From Glebionis coronaria (Eukaryota > Streptophyta > Magnoliopsida > Asterales > Asteraceae), in contig CM046881.1 in the NCBI GenBank assembly GCA_025667525.1, positions 25,369,580 through 25,433,579 of the forward strand: a stretch of 64,000 bases of DNA, read 5' to 3'. Of this stretch, positions 21,896 to 34,588 are shown piece after piece (the stretch's first letter is position 1; every line of letters begins with the position of its first letter). The notes beneath the pieces are model-generated. The model did no database searches and was not told the DNA's origin. It was given only the letters and a program-made list of their open reading frames with translations. Position numbers and translations under genes: made by a program.

Positions 21896-23239
21896 ATAGC
21901 TAAACGTTTACTAATGTATGAGGCGATGTCTGCCTTCATAATTGCCATCTGTATAACTTCTTCAGACAAAGATACTTTAAATCAGAAATGACAAGAATAG
22001 AATAGAATACTTATACTTACAAATTCCAACATAACTATATCTCACAATCTTCCACATTTAGGCAACCATAAACGACCCTTTAAAACATTTAACGCTATCG
22101 GCTTCTTAATTCTATTGGTTCACATTAGCGCGAACCCCTTTTATTATCTATATTATCCTTTTTACAAGTATTGTTTATTTTTATATCGTTCGGCAATTTA
22201 TTTTGCATCTTCATTAATAAAGAACATGTCCTAACTAGTTCTTTATCTTTTCTACATAATGCATCGGTATCTATATTCACTTCTCATGATGATATAATTA
22301 TCATGTCAACAATTCACTCAGATATTCTTTCTATATTATGCGTCAGTAATTACGTTCACTTTCTCCTAATGAAATAAATATCATAACTGTATTTATTCAA
22401 AAATCATTTCTTCACATTTTCTCTGTTTTAGTTTCGTCTCATCTATCATTTTTATCAGTTTTTCTCAATCCGACGTTTTAAAGCGTCGATAATCATTACA
22501 ATTAATTAAATAATAATCAGTTAATTTTTATGAAACGTAAATGTAAAAATTTTAAATTTCTTAGTTCGACCAATTATTTAAAATGTTCAAAAATAAATTT
22601 GAATTTAATTAACAAGATTTTTGTTGATTTATCGAAAATAATTAATAAGATTCGTAAATGTTCGAAAAATCTTTGGTTTATACTTTGGTCAAAATTTTCT
22701 TAGTTGAAAAGCAAAAAGTGTCGTTTCAAATTTCAAGTCATGGTATAAATGGTTTTACTCAATCTTTCTTAAGTTATCTTGAGGTATACACAAACATTTA
22801 CCCCTAAACAGAAGTTTAGTTAAATGGTTTGTGTTTAAGGGAATAATCCCTTTAAAAATCTTTTGTTAAAACATTTGTCAAAAGATATTTCCATTTCTTT
22901 TTGGTAAAATCCAAAGTCTTAAAAGGGCTCTTAATTTTTAAAGAGTCTATATGCATACATCTTACCATTATTAATCCAACGGTCATTTTATGTAAAGGAT
23001 TAAGTTTTTAATCCCTAAGCGTTAATGGTTCTAATCTTTGAAAAGTCAATATAGCTTCCATTATCTATTAATCACACGGTTAAATCATATAAAGGATTAG
23101 GTCCTTAATCACATGTTAAATATTTAAGGTATAGGTTTTCATTGTTCGGCCAATTCAGGGCAATCTATAAATAATTATTAACTCATTCTTATTCTTATAA
23201 ACAAACAAATGATCCTTAATGATCACAAGCATGAATTTA

Positions 23240-23545
23240 TCAAATTACAGCTTATACACGTGATTCACCAATTTTATGAATGCTACACGTGTATTAGTCA
23301 ATCCAAACGACATCACGTGAAACTCATAATGTTCATTACAAGTACCGGATGTAGTGATTGGAATACATAATCTTTTTCGCGGACGCGACGTTGATGATAA
23401 CCATGCTGTGAATCAAATCTTTAAAACATACGCTAAAACCTTGTAAATGATCGAACAAATCTTCCATTTCGAGTTATGGATATCGTTTTCGATTGTCAAT
23501 TTACTCAGTTCACAGTAACCTATAAATATAAGGAATAATAACACC
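23240..23545 (-). pseudogene. Element F reverse transcriptase remnant
   Basis: Broken minus-strand translation shows NRKRYP, then LEMEDLFDHLQGFSVCFKDL, then a frame-shifted equivalent of the DLRSGYHQ motif and a trace of the ...YEFxVMPFGLTNAP motif. These are successive Ty3/Gypsy RT motifs in the right order with stops and shifts between them. Confidence 0.7.
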
Positions 23546-26340
23546 ATAGCTCTTCATGATGACAGGCTTGGTAGAATAAAATCTTTCCCCGACAACTCTC
23601 TCAGTTGTACGATAATTCCTTTAATTTAGATGGTGCTAACGTGCAGTGCACAAGCCACAGGTGCAGCACCGAGAATATAATCAATACCAAATTCAACTTG
23701 CCTTAATGGCGAAAGTATAGGTAATTTACCAACAAATATCTCCTAAAGTTTCAGATAACATAAACATCTTTTAATACATACATATTAGGTTCCTTCTAGA
23801 TTATAATATCTATAACTAGTTCACAACCATTCACGGTATAATTTCAAGTCTAAATGCAAGATATGGTCATCCATCAAGAATTATTTAGATCACTTTTGAT
23901 AATCAACATTTTATCATTTAGGGGAATTCTACTCGAGTTCCCATCAATTAAGACAATGTCGTCATGTCATAATCAATCAATCCATTCTACTGGCACTATC
24001 AACTTTTCAGTTTTATTGCCGTCGATAAGATGTGAACTTCTCAAAAGACTAATAATAACTCATAATCCTTCACAAATTCAAGGATATATGGAGACACAAC
24101 TACCATTAAAGAGTAAGGTCAACGCATAATCTACGCGAGAGAATTTCAAATCAGACACAGACGAAAACATTTAACGAATATGAATATATCCCATGTTTTC
24201 ATAATTTGAGTACGCATTCGAAAGCTCCTCGGATCGTTACCCAGATCATTCAAATGAAATCAAATCAAAAGAAATGATAGGAACGTCGATACATCCAGTC
24301 GGGTATCCACACTCGATAATCATATACTTTTCCTAAGAATCTCACTACGGGAGAATTGGACAAGAAAGAATTGTCAATTGTCAAATAAGACAATTTCCAC
24401 AGATGTGTAAATTCGACTCAGAAGAATAGATGCTACAGGCACATATGTAGGTGTCCCTAACATTATGTCCTCATTTTTTTTCACTTCTTGCAGATCTCAT
24501 AAATTTTAATCTTTCACAATCTTCAAAGAAAATTTAGTGTTTATTAATCAGTTTTATGGTGACTACTAATCAGTCTTGCATAGTCCATTCCAAATTGTAT
24601 GTAGGTGCGCAACTATATACAATTTCAAGATCAACGATGCAATACTCAGTTCGACAAAATGTTATCATCATGTTTAAAATAAAAACATTTTTAGGCTTAA
24701 TTCTTAAATAAGAATCAAAAATAAATTTACGAAGATTTTCTTTGTTATGGAAATAATTAGGTTTCCAAAGCGTCTCATAAACAACTTTATTTTGATATCA
24801 ATCACTTATAAATCTCACTGTAAATAATCCTTAGTGTGATGAAAATTTAATTTTCTCAAAGGATACCGTTTTAACTTTATAAAACAACGAGTGATTTGCA
24901 AAAGAGTGATGAAAGCTTGTTCACCAAGAATTAATTACGATATAATAGGAAATGAGCTTTAGCCAAATAATCATGAGGTTCATGACCTCGATGGCACTCC
25001 GAAAGAATAATTCACAACGTAACTCAAATCAAGATGAGTACGTATTCAATGGTTGCATCACTAATGCGAACATTAGAATGAAGCAATAAAAGATAGATAA
25101 CATCGATATATGTAGAATTTAGCAATCAAAGGTAGTCTTTTCATTAATCACAAACAAGTCAAAATTGTACCGTAACACATTACGTGTCACTATGTCATAC
25201 AATTCTCAGAACTCATCCTACCAACTAATATCTCAGTTAAGTTAGGGATTATTTTTAAAAGATACCTCAATGAATACTAATCTACAAGAGTCATTAGGTG
25301 TCCCGCCTGTCCCGGAAGATCCATCGGTCCCAATTTAGAAGAAGATTTCTTCAATTAATTTCTTGGACACTAGGCATCCTCATTAGTGGACAATGGCCTA
25401 GGAACAACACTTATCACGAATCAACAATTAATTAAAACCTTATAATTCAATCACAGAACTTAACGACTTCTATTAACAATCTCATATTCCATACAGGTTA
25501 AATTTTACTTTATTCAAGTCTCAACCAATTTTATACTCAATTTGATATTCTACCTCATATTCCAATACTTTCATCCTTATTCTCACACCTTAATAGGGCA
25601 ATAAAGCTCGATATGAATCAACACTTAATTTCCAATCCTATTAGCTCTTACAACAATAATTATCAAATGAGTCATTAATATGAAATGACTTGATTATTCA
25701 ACTAGGCTTCTCGGAAAGGTATTAGTGGCATGAGGCTTTTGAGTAATGGTTCCAATTACAGCCTCAAGTGCAACATTCACACTTTCGATTTGAATTTAAG
25801 AATTGGATGACAACGAATCAGATGACATTTTCTAGGTGGTAACGTTTTGTAAAACTCCACTCTATAAGGAAAGATCGTCATGACATCGATATCAGATTTA
25901 ATCTCGCCAATTCTTTTTCAATATCACAATCAACTAATATCTACATTTCTACGAATATCAACCATTTGTTGGGATCATAAATATCCACAACTTGGTTTAG
26001 ATCTAGGATAGCTAGAATTCCTACGAGAATAGCTTCGATTAATTTACTAGGGGATTTAGGGTTACTTGTGACAATCTACGTCGTATAAATACCTCGTATA
26101 AAAATCAAAATAATCATCAAACAATCATGTAATAAAATTACATCATATATATAATCCGAGTTATTTATATATTAAAATAACACTTCTCAGTCTGGCCTTG
26201 TCGGTAACTCGGGAATTCTTCGGCACCGTTATAGTCAAAAGATTTTTAAACATTCTGAGAAAAATTTTTATAGTTAAAAGATTTTGAAATGTTTTATTCA
26301 AAACCTTGGTTTTAAAAATCTTTCGTTCTCTATAACGAGA

Positions 26341-26352
26341 GCTCTGATACCA
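26341..26352 (-). promoter_or_regulatory. Element F primer-binding site (initiator tRNA-Met)
   Basis: Sense TGGTATCAGAGC three bases inside the 5' LTR. It fixes the minus orientation. Confidence 0.9.
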
Positions 26353-26355
26353 AAC

Positions 26356-29300
26356 TGTAACACCCCCAAATTTATACAACACAGTACAGCGGAAGACTAG
26401 TTGGTGTTACGGGATAACACATTACTCACATCATAGACAACGCATAAAAATCGCGTCGTTTATTAATAAATCATTTCCATTCATAATTATCAAAGTTAAT
26501 CGGTCCCAAGTCATATTATTTCATACAAAGTTTTACAAAGTATTTGAATGGAAAATATTGTTTAAGTGCGGGCCATGAATTCTTGTCGTCTTCCCGAGAA
26601 TTACCTTCAAGTACCTGAGATAAGACATGTTAAAAGAAAAGGTCAGCGATAACGCCGAGTGAATTCATAGAGTTTAATAAATTACATCAATATAACTTTG
26701 GTATAAAATTATAACCAAAAATCATTTCGTACAAAGAGTTTAATAAACCATCAATATAATATCGGTATAAAGTTTTTACCGAAAATCATTTTTGTACAAA
26801 TCATTGTAATAGGCCATAAAATAGCAAAAATCATTTTATACAAATCTTTATCAAAATCATAGCATAGGCATTTGCCTTAAAAATCATTATACGAGCCAAT
26901 GTCGTAAAAACGTCATACAGTACGTCTTATAAAGTTGTATGAAAATAAAAACCGTTATATGAATATGGTTATGAAAACCAAAATACAAACATAATATCAA
27001 TAGTATGACCCTGTATTGCTAGTCAGGCAATACGTCGTAATTCTGAGTGTCTAGTAGTATTTCGTTAGTCGGATTATTATAAGCCGCATGACATTGTTAC
27101 CTTACTAAACCAACAACGGGTAGCTAACCCGATACCAAATTTTCCCATCTAAAGTAGCGTGTCGTCACAAAGGTCACGCTATGGAAATCTTCTCATACAT
27201 AAATTCGCTTACCAATCAATGTGGCACGACGGGGATCAACCGTCAAGGCGCGAACTGGGGTGATCGTCCCCAAATAGTACTATTATATGCACAAGCGTCT
27301 ACCAAATCCTGATAGTTCACAATTCATGCTAATGGGACTTTTAGTGACATAACCTAACTTTAATAATCCATTTGATTTCATCTATCGGGTCCTTTAATCA
27401 TTTATCGGGTCATACAATCGGGTCATACAATCATTCGGGTCCAAACCAATAAACAAACAATCGGGACAAATGGTGTCCTAGTTTATAAAAACTAACATGT
27501 TATCTCCCTCGCGGGTTTGTAAAACATTTATAAAAACATTTAAAAGAGTGCGAGACTATGAACTCACGTTGGTGTGGGAAGGCGGGTTATCGGCAATTCG
27601 GACGTACGGTACGTGCTTCAATCACGGAAACCTAGACAAATAATACTCGGTCATAGACGTTTGTCCAATGACTTTATAAAAATAACAAGTATGTATACAT
27701 ATGATGATTATATATATATGATGATCAAGTGGGTTTACATATTCTCGTTTACTCATTTTAGTGTTATATGTCGATAACTTTTATATTAGTTTACTAGTTT
27801 TACCCATTTACGTGTCTTAAGTCCAATAAGCTTATTATAAGGTATTTAACTTATTTTTAATCCATTTTGTACTTATATTATCAGTACTTAAACTTTACAA
27901 GTTGGGCCCAAATGAGTTAAGCCCAATAATAAGTTTATAAGTGTTTTAGTCCATTTTTGTTGTATTATTAGTCCAATAACGTTAATTTAGTCCGTTAACG
28001 TCCGTATTTCTTATAGTTCGGGTTTTATCGGTTTTTACTTGTATTAGATACTTATACATCAGTATATGACTTTTATAAACTTTACATTAGACGGGTTTGG
28101 TCGTCTAAGTTTTATTTGGCGAAAAACGTTAATTTTACGGCGATAGCCGAAAAAGTCGTAAAAATCAAGTTTATAGTTTTTATTACTCATAAATATAATT
28201 CCACCACCATTTATATAATTTATCCATTTAATTCACCTTTTATATATTTATATAAATAAGTTTTATAAGTTAGTGGGTTTTTATTTTACATTTTATACAT
28301 TAAAATGTGAGTGCTTATATAATAATAATAAACATTAATTCCAAAAATCTGATTTTTATCTTCATGTTCACCATTTTTACCATATCTAGAGTTCTATAAT
28401 GAATTAGAAGCTTATTTTTGGGTGACAAGTTCTTCATATTATGTTCTACATTTAACTTAGTTATAGCTACTGCCCATTTTGAGTTCATCTTGCCTTAACA
28501 GTCCCTACAAAATTGCTTATTCAGATTAGACCACCTAACTTGTTTTGATCATATCTCACTCATTATTTTGATTCCATTGCATGGCCAACTCTCACATGTG
28601 TATAACATCTTGTACTTACTGTAAATGGATCATACCATGCAATTTTATCAGTTCATGTTTTAGTTATCTAATGTTTTTATACAGCCAACTAAATAATCAA
28701 GATTTTATCCTCATTTCTTATAGTTATTAACATTTTTAAGCATATCTATCAACACTTGATCCCCACACAACATTTTTATCATCATATATACATCATATAC
28801 ATATACAAAATGAAAGAAAATACATTTGTTCTTTACAAAATAACAAGAGAAAAATGGAGAGGATGATCTTCTTTACCAACCAAGTGGATTTCTTGTTTTT
28901 GGAAGACAAAAACTTGATGAACACAATAAGTAACTCCAAGACCATCAAATATCAAGAACATATGTTGGAAAATCAGCCCTTGGACACAAGCAAATCACCT
29001 CCAATGATGTTAATATGGCCACCAAATGATCAAGGCTTCAAGATAACTCCTTAATAGAGCTAGTAAACATGTGTTTCATGGCTAGAAGAGATCAAAAGGG
29101 TGTTTGTTGCTTTATTTTGGACGGAAAGGGAGAGTGTTTGAGAGAGTTTTGATGTTGATTTGCATGTAAGAAATGGTGGAATGAAAAGTTGCTAGTGGTT
29201 TTGTGATAGTGGTAAAGGAAAAATGGCTTAAGGTGTAAGCTAAGCTTACACTTGGTGTAAGTTAGCTAACATGATGCCACCTTAGTGTGTGGTGTCATGT

Positions 29301-29856
29301 TATGCCGTCCAATATTGCTAGTGGGGTGGGACAATGTGTTTTGTCCCATCTCACTAGTTTACGGGTATTTCTCGATTCTAGTTTTCTCGATTTGCGTGCC
29401 CTCGGGTCATTTTACGAAAAACGTTTTTATAAATTATGAATCAACGTCTCAAAACGAATCCAATAAAAATTGTCTCATCAAAAACGGAGTTCGAAAACGT
29501 AAATACGTAATCCTAGGGTTTCCGGTTTAGTCGTAAAGGACGTTAAAATAAAATCGTAAGTCCTAATCTCTTCTCGTAAATTTGTGAGTTTATGAACTAA
29601 CACAAATTTAAAACTCCAAAATAATATTCACGGACAAATTTATTTTCTGAAATATCGGACTGTCACCAAAGACGGTGTATGTAAACGTAAGCACGTAACA
29701 TTGAATCCTCCGGTTTAGACGTAGTCGATGCTACTTCAAGACGTAAATCCAAATTTCTTCCCAAAAATAAGTGAGTTCATATTGTAACATTAGAATAATA
29801 TTTTCAAATAATTATCTGAGAATAAAATATCAATCATAAATTGACGGATTGTCACA
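26356..29856 (-). repeat. Element F 5' LTR
   Basis: 3501 bp, nearly identical to the other LTR. The main difference is an insertion of roughly 18 bp near 27708 that repeats local ATGATGAT/TATATATA sequence. Confidence 0.9.
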
Positions 29857-29870
29857 AGGCCATTAAGAAT
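29857..29870 (+). other. Element E gag remnant after F, next to the inversion junction
   Basis: AGGCCATTAAGAAT. It begins with the imperfect target duplication of F (AGGTC on the left, AGGCC here) and plausibly continues the gag frame. At 29871 the sequence switches to reverse-complement LTR of element E. Confidence 0.6.
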
Positions 29871-30094
29871 AAAGATAAATATAGAAAATACATTGTTGTT
29901 CCTATCTTTACTAGAAGTAATCTAGCAACAATAAATGCGTAGAGTATATCCTTCCATCAGTGCTTGTCTTCAATGTGTCAACGCTTGACTTTGTCTTGTC
30001 AACGCTTGAGCTGTCAGCGTTTGTATTACTCCTGTCAACGCTTGTTTTACTCTTGTCAGCGCTCAAGTAGACTGGCTATAATTTATTCCCAACA
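29871..30094 (-). repeat. Truncated, inverted element E 3' LTR
   Basis: Reverse complement of the first ~223 bp of the 517 bp LTR, cut in U3 before the TATA-like box. It ends ATTCCCAACA and is followed by the polypurine tract reading on the minus strand (30095-30110). RCGYTGACA motifs occur at about 29970-30065. Confidence 0.88.
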
Positions 30095-30146
30095 ATCCTC
30101 CCCTAAACTTGATATCTACTCTAGTGATAAAGTTTTTGAATAATCA

Positions 30147-32766
30147 TTAAGGACTGGGAGGAATCTTACAAACCTTCTCATATTGGTAGTAAATAAATCT
30201 GATCAAATCTTTTGCCACGTCACTTGAATAATCAATTTCTAGCTGAGTGTTCTTCATCTTCTCCAAGACTTCCTTGGACATGAAGTACTGACCATCTACA
30301 AGTAGATACTCAGCAAACTTTGTAGAACTCAAATAATAAACACCAGCAGCTGAATACAATATCCATTAAAGACCACTGAGATCATCTTCAAGATCCTTCC
30401 AAATAGCAGGATCTTCATCAATTGGTCCACACATTCTCTTGAATGTTGACCACAGTTTTATTCCATTTACTGAAGTGGGAGCTTCAGTCTCATACTTGGC
30501 CTGTAACAACCTCCATAGGTCTGCCAAGTCTTGTCTATCAAAACTTGTAAACAAATATATAAGAGTGGTAAAAGTGTGAACCTCTTTTCCATACCTGCCA
30601 ATCTTCTAAAACCCACATTCATCTTCATCATAGCTTACAATAAGGTTTCTGGAATCAAGTGGTAAAACTTGTACCATATCTGAAGCTTCTAATGGTGAGA
30701 GCTTGAGGCTCTTTCTTATGATAGCTTCACTTAGATATAATGGATCCTTATCTTTGGTAAACTCAAGAGAAATTCCCTTCTTCATAGGTCTGGGAACAAA
30801 CATTGCCTTCTTGAGCTCCATTTCCTCTGCAAGTTCTTCTTTTCTTTCATTAGAAAGAAGTCTTAGAGTGTTTTCTTCCTGCACTCTAGCCTAAATGGGA
30901 TAAGCTCTATGCTCCAATTCTTCAAATGACAATCCAATCAACTTCTTATAAGTCCACCCTGTTCCATGACATCTGAGCAGCATAAAGTATAACTCCTTTC
31001 TATCCCTTTCCAAATTTGAGAGAACATTGCTTGCCTTGTGTTTCAAAATGACCTTGCAATCCTTTTGTACTCTGAGAAGAATTTCCAAACCCCATATCTG
31101 ATCTGAAATGGTCAAATGTGGATTCTCCATTCATCTATCTTCCCAAGCATGGTACATCTGAACAACCTCTGGCATATCAAAATCGACCTGCAAGTTCAAC
31201 TCATTCAACTTCTCTTTGGCCAACTCATCTCCATACTCAAGTCTTTCTGGTTGCTCTATGATCATTACACTTGAGTCTGAACTAGCTCCATCACTTCCTT
31301 CTTCCTCTTCTGAAGTGACAACAAAAGGTAATTCACCCACCTTTTTCTTTTCTTGTTCCACAATTTGTGCAGCCAACCTTCTATCAAATTCAATTTGTGC
31401 TGCATCCTTTGGAACAACTTCCTCTACCATAATACCCTTACCCTTATCTAATGGATCAACTGTTGGTAAGGTAGATGGTAATACCTGTGAAGAAACCTCT
31501 TTGATGATGGATGATGACTGGAATACATCAACCTCATATGCAGGTCTGTCAACGTCCACTTTTGCTGTATCAGCGCCCAAGATGCTCATTTCAGCGTGCA
31601 AATTCTGCTTGTCAACGCTCAAATTTCCTGCCTCAACGCCTTTAGCAATTTCCTCCAACATGGCTGTAAATGATAAATTTAAGTTTGTAGGAGAGACTAG
31701 AGACGTATCAAAACCTGTCTGTTTCTTCAAACTTGTTAGGGCCTCAGCAACATCCAAAGATTGACCATCATGACTGCCATTATCACTCACATTTATGTGT
31801 TCATCCTCCCCTTTGGAAGATTCCTCCATCCCTCTCCGGGTACTAGCAGTCTCCAAGATAACAATCCTCTCCCTCAATTGCTTGAGTTCAAGGCCTTGTA
31901 TGCTGACAACGTGTACCAAGTCTGCATTTTGCTTTTGCAAGCTCATGCAGACAGCCGTCAATTCCATTAGGGTCGTTGGTTCCAATCTTCCCTCTTCTAA
32001 AATGGGTATTTGACCTCCCAAGTTAGATTCATTGGGCATGGATGAGGTCTTAATGATGGTAGGACTATCTTGGACAGCCTCTAAGCTAGAACCAATAGTT
32101 CCGGCCTCATCCATAACACCAACCACACTTGTGGTGGTGGTTCTCTCTGCTACATGGCTAGGACCACTAGAGGAGAACACTCCAGTAGTCCTTTGGCGAT
32201 TTTGTAACCTATATTGTGTTGGGGGAGAAGAGGATGTGGATTGGGTGGATGTGGGTTGGTTAAGGGGTGTTTGGGTCTGTGAAGGTTGTGTGTCAACGTT
32301 TGAAATAGGCACATCAACGCCAACATTGAACGTGTCAGCGTCGAAGGGTTCTTGGTCAATTTCCATATGTTGTGGTGAAGGTAAAGGTTCAGGTATTGGA
32401 TCAATTTGGGGTTGGGGGTCTGGTTGGGGTTGAGCTGCGTCAATGACAACAATCATAGTTGGGGTTAGGGGTAGGTCACGATGTGGGGGTGAGTTCATCT
32501 TCATAAAAATTGCTTTCTTTTGCACAGGGATCTCATAAAAATCATCATGATCCCTTGTGTAGTATCCTTGGACATCAAAAACCATTTGTAAAAATCTGGG
32601 ATAAGCTAAAGTCATTTTGCTCAATTTTTTTTACACATGCCCTTAAAAATAATTTTGGAATAATTAAATTTTTGCCCAGTAGCAATACACACAATAGCAC
32701 TAGCAATAGATCTATTGATCTCATTGTGTGCAGTGCACTTGGGACTCAAACATTGTAAGAGGACAT
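30147..32766 (-). pseudogene. Element E ORF3, C-terminal part (broken)
   Basis: Minus-strand third ORF of the SIRE-type element, continued from 41842-42354 after element B. One frame spans 32624 to 30147 but is cut by stops at 31131 (TGA), 30891 (TAG), 30606 (TAG) and 30366 (TAA). An A8 run near 32628 shifts the join to the segment just after B. The last piece (LEKMKNTQLEIDYSSDVAKD) also occurs at 48168-48348. ORF3 is often called env-like in this lineage, but I see no signal peptide or convincing membrane span. Its function is unknown. Confidence 0.8.
31131..32624 (-). CDS. Element E ORF3, middle piece
   Basis: 497 codons, the longest open piece of ORF3. It starts after the A8 frameshift with LAYPRFLQMVFDVQGYY, the conserved end of the ORF3 N-terminal domain. 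A long, low-complexity Pro/Ser/Thr/Asp-rich region follows. Its nucleotides contain RCGYTGACA motifs at 31545-31640 and 32285-32345, read mainly in the codon phase that gives (S/N/G)-(V/A)-D. It ends at a TGA at 31131. Confidence 0.78.
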   Translation of the reverse strand: MSKMTLAYPRFLQMVFDVQGYYTRDHDDFYEIPVQKKAIFMKMNSPPHRDLPLTPTMIVVIDAAQPQPDPQPQIDPIPEPLPSPQHMEIDQEPFDADTFNVGVDVPISNVDTQPSQTQTPLNQPTSTQSTSSSPPTQYRLQNRQRTTGVFSSSGPSHVAERTTTTSVVGVMDEAGTIGSSLEAVQDSPTIIKTSSMPNESNLGGQIPILEEGRLEPTTLMELTAVCMSLQKQNADLVHVVSIQGLELKQLRERIVILETASTRRGMEESSKGEDEHINVSDNGSHDGQSLDVAEALTSLKKQTGFDTSLVSPTNLNLSFTAMLEEIAKGVEAGNLSVDKQNLHAEMSILGADTAKVDVDRPAYEVDVFQSSSIIKEVSSQVLPSTLPTVDPLDKGKGIMVEEVVPKDAAQIEFDRRLAAQIVEQEKKKVGELPFVVTSEEEEGSDGASSDSSVMIIEQPERLEYGDELAKEKLNELNLQVDFDMPEVVQMYHAWEDR

Positions 32767-33268
32767 TGATAGGTGTGTAAACACCCATCTTTTCTACCAC
32801 TTAATTACAATAATAACCGAGCCAAAACGTGTATTTTATGTCTTTTATTTCGTAATTATGCGTGGTTTGTGTTTTTGTTGTAATTTAGGACGAAATGGTG
32901 AAAAGTGGAGAAAACACGGACATTCACGGGCATTTACGGACTTTTATTAAAGAAAAAGATGAAAAGACGGAGTCAAGAAGTCAAGAGTGCAAAAAGAACG
33001 GAAGTCCAAGACTAATTCTGAAGATTTATCGAAGAAAAAGTTAAAAGACGGAAGTTTACTAAAAGCCGAGGAACTCAAGTCTATTTTATTGAAGAATTAA
33101 AAGACAAGTTCAAAAGAAATCCCGAGCCACAAGTCATTAGAGTCCAAGTTTAAAGAAGATTAGAAGGAAAAAGGACTAATGGTGAAATTAATGAAGATTA
33201 AAGGCCTAAGGACCTAATAACGCAATTAAGAAGAAAGGAAGGAGGGGAGGAAGCTTCCTAATCCTCCC

Positions 33269-33278
33269 CTATATATAG
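33269..33278 (+). promoter_or_regulatory. Element B 5' LTR TATA box
   Basis: CTATATATAG downstream of a C-rich run, a good plant core promoter. It separates U3 from the transcribed part of the LTR. Confidence 0.65.
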
Positions 33279-33750
33279 ATTAGATCTTAATTACTTTCAT
33301 TTTGTTGGGTGGCTTGACAAACCATTTCTTCCACATTTAATTTCCTGCACATTTAAGTTTATGCACATTTAATTACTTGTTCATTTTAATTACCTTGTCT
33401 TGCACCTTAATTACCATTTAATTTCAAGTAAGTTTTTCTTTTAATTCTTGTTAATCTTTATCTTTATCTTGTTAATCTCATTCTACCTTTCTTTAATCTT
33501 TGTGTTGATTTGTTTATGTTACATGTTCTTAATTTTTGTTGATTTATTTAAGTGGGTTTTGATTATCTTGTTCTTTATTGTTAGTTTTGTTATTTTTGAT
33601 TGATTGTTTATGCTTAATAGATGTTTTATTATTAGTTTGGTTTAATCTTTTGTTGATTTGGTTAAATTTTTATTAGATTCGTGCATATTTTGTTTCCTTG
33701 TTCTTCGTTATTTCTTGTTTCTATAACTTTCCCAGGTATTCAAGCCCAGC

Positions 33751-34170
33751 ATATTCCGAATCAAGGTCTGGACTAATGTGCTTTATACGGAATATTCAAT
33801 ATTCCGAATAGGGGTTATATTCCGCATAGGCTCAATATTCAGAATAGTGGATTTATTCAGCATAAGGTATTATTCCGAGTGGGGATTTATTCCGCATAAG
33901 GAGGTTATTCCGCATAGACTGGATATTCCGCATAAGCTTGATATTCCGAATAGATGTAATATTCCGAGTAGGGCAGTATTCTGAGTAAGACTTTATTCCG
34001 AATAAGGACAGTTATTCCAGATAGAGGTAATAATTCCGAATAGGACAGTATTCCGAGTAGGCTTGTATTCCGGGTAAGATCAATTATTCCGCATAGGGAA
34101 CTATTCCGAATAAGCATCTTTTCTGCATAGTGACAGTATTCCGAATAGGGGTTTATTCCGGATAGGGACT
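33751..34170 (+). repeat. ATTCCG motif array in element B 5' LTR
   Basis: 17 exact ATTCCG hexamers plus about six one-base variants in 420 bp, mostly ATTCCG(A/C)ATA(A/G)G, spaced about 15-28 bp, all on the sense strand. Intervening bases differ between copies, so it is not a simple tandem satellite. Confidence 0.88.
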
Positions 34171-34588
34171 TATTAATTTTAGTTTTTAATTTTCTGCTTT
34201 TTAATTTCGAGCTTTATTCTTTTCCGCCCTTTTACTTAGTCGCACTTTAAGTTAATTTGCTTTAGATTTATTTTAGCCTTGCCTTAGTTTAAGATTTAGT
34301 TTTAGGTGCGTTTTAAATTTGCCTTAGTTAGATTTAAGTTTGCGTTATTTACTTTTAGTGCCTTTTAATTTTAGCCTCGCTTTTAAATACTTGCACCATT
34401 TTACTTTAAATTAGTTTTAGATTTACTTTTAAGTCATTTACTTTAATTGTTTTGCACATTTTATATATACTACAACGACACAACTTTTGTTTTCACCAAA
34501 GAACGACTGAGTCGCACATAAACTCCTTTTTCAATTCGAAAAGACTGGTTCAACGATATTTTTAACTGGGTAAAATCTTGTTATCAAA

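Larger units (their letters stand above)
20806..26355 (-). pseudogene. Element F decayed gag-pol interior
   Basis: 5.55 kb with only short broken frames. On the minus strand three patches are recognisable: reverse transcriptase at about 23240-23545, integrase at about 21800-21895, and the chromodomain end at 20850-20897. The order (RT, integrase, chromodomain, polypurine tract) is correct for a Tekay/Del chromovirus. I could not place gag or protease, which should lie around 24.5-26.3 kb. Confidence 0.75.
17323..29856 (-). mobile_element. Element F: Tekay/Del-like chromovirus (Ty3/Gypsy) with decayed interior
   Basis: Two ~3.5 kb LTRs surround a 5.55 kb interior. Sense ends TGTGACAATCCG and GGGTGTTACA, the initiator tRNA-Met primer site and the polypurine tract at opposite internal ends show a minus-strand Tekay/Del-type element. 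The target duplication is imperfect: AGGTC (17318-17322) and AGGCC (29857-29861). It is inserted in gag of element E. The interior has traces of RT, integrase and chromodomain but no frame over ~90 codons. The LTRs are nearly identical (about 1-2% by eye), so the interior was probably already dead when this copy inserted. Confidence 0.88.
32767..34586 (+). repeat. Element B 5' LTR
   Basis: 1820 bp. The TATA box CTATATATAG near 33269-33278 implies a transcript start near 33300. The ATTCCG array lies downstream of it at 33751-34170. Confidence 0.93.

Noticed and set aside
31216..31764. 182-codon plus-strand frame and neighbours at 31761-32433
   Set aside because: Antisense shadows of the low-complexity part of ORF3 in element E.
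32624..32640. Programmed frameshift at the A8 run in ORF3
   Set aside because: A homopolymer indel in a frame that also carries four nonsense codons is more simply explained by decay.
33751..34170. ATTCCG array considered as a CRISPR-like repeat-spacer array
   Set aside because: The repeats are only 6-12 bp and degenerate, the spacers irregular, and the array is duplicated in two LTRs of a plant retrotransposon.
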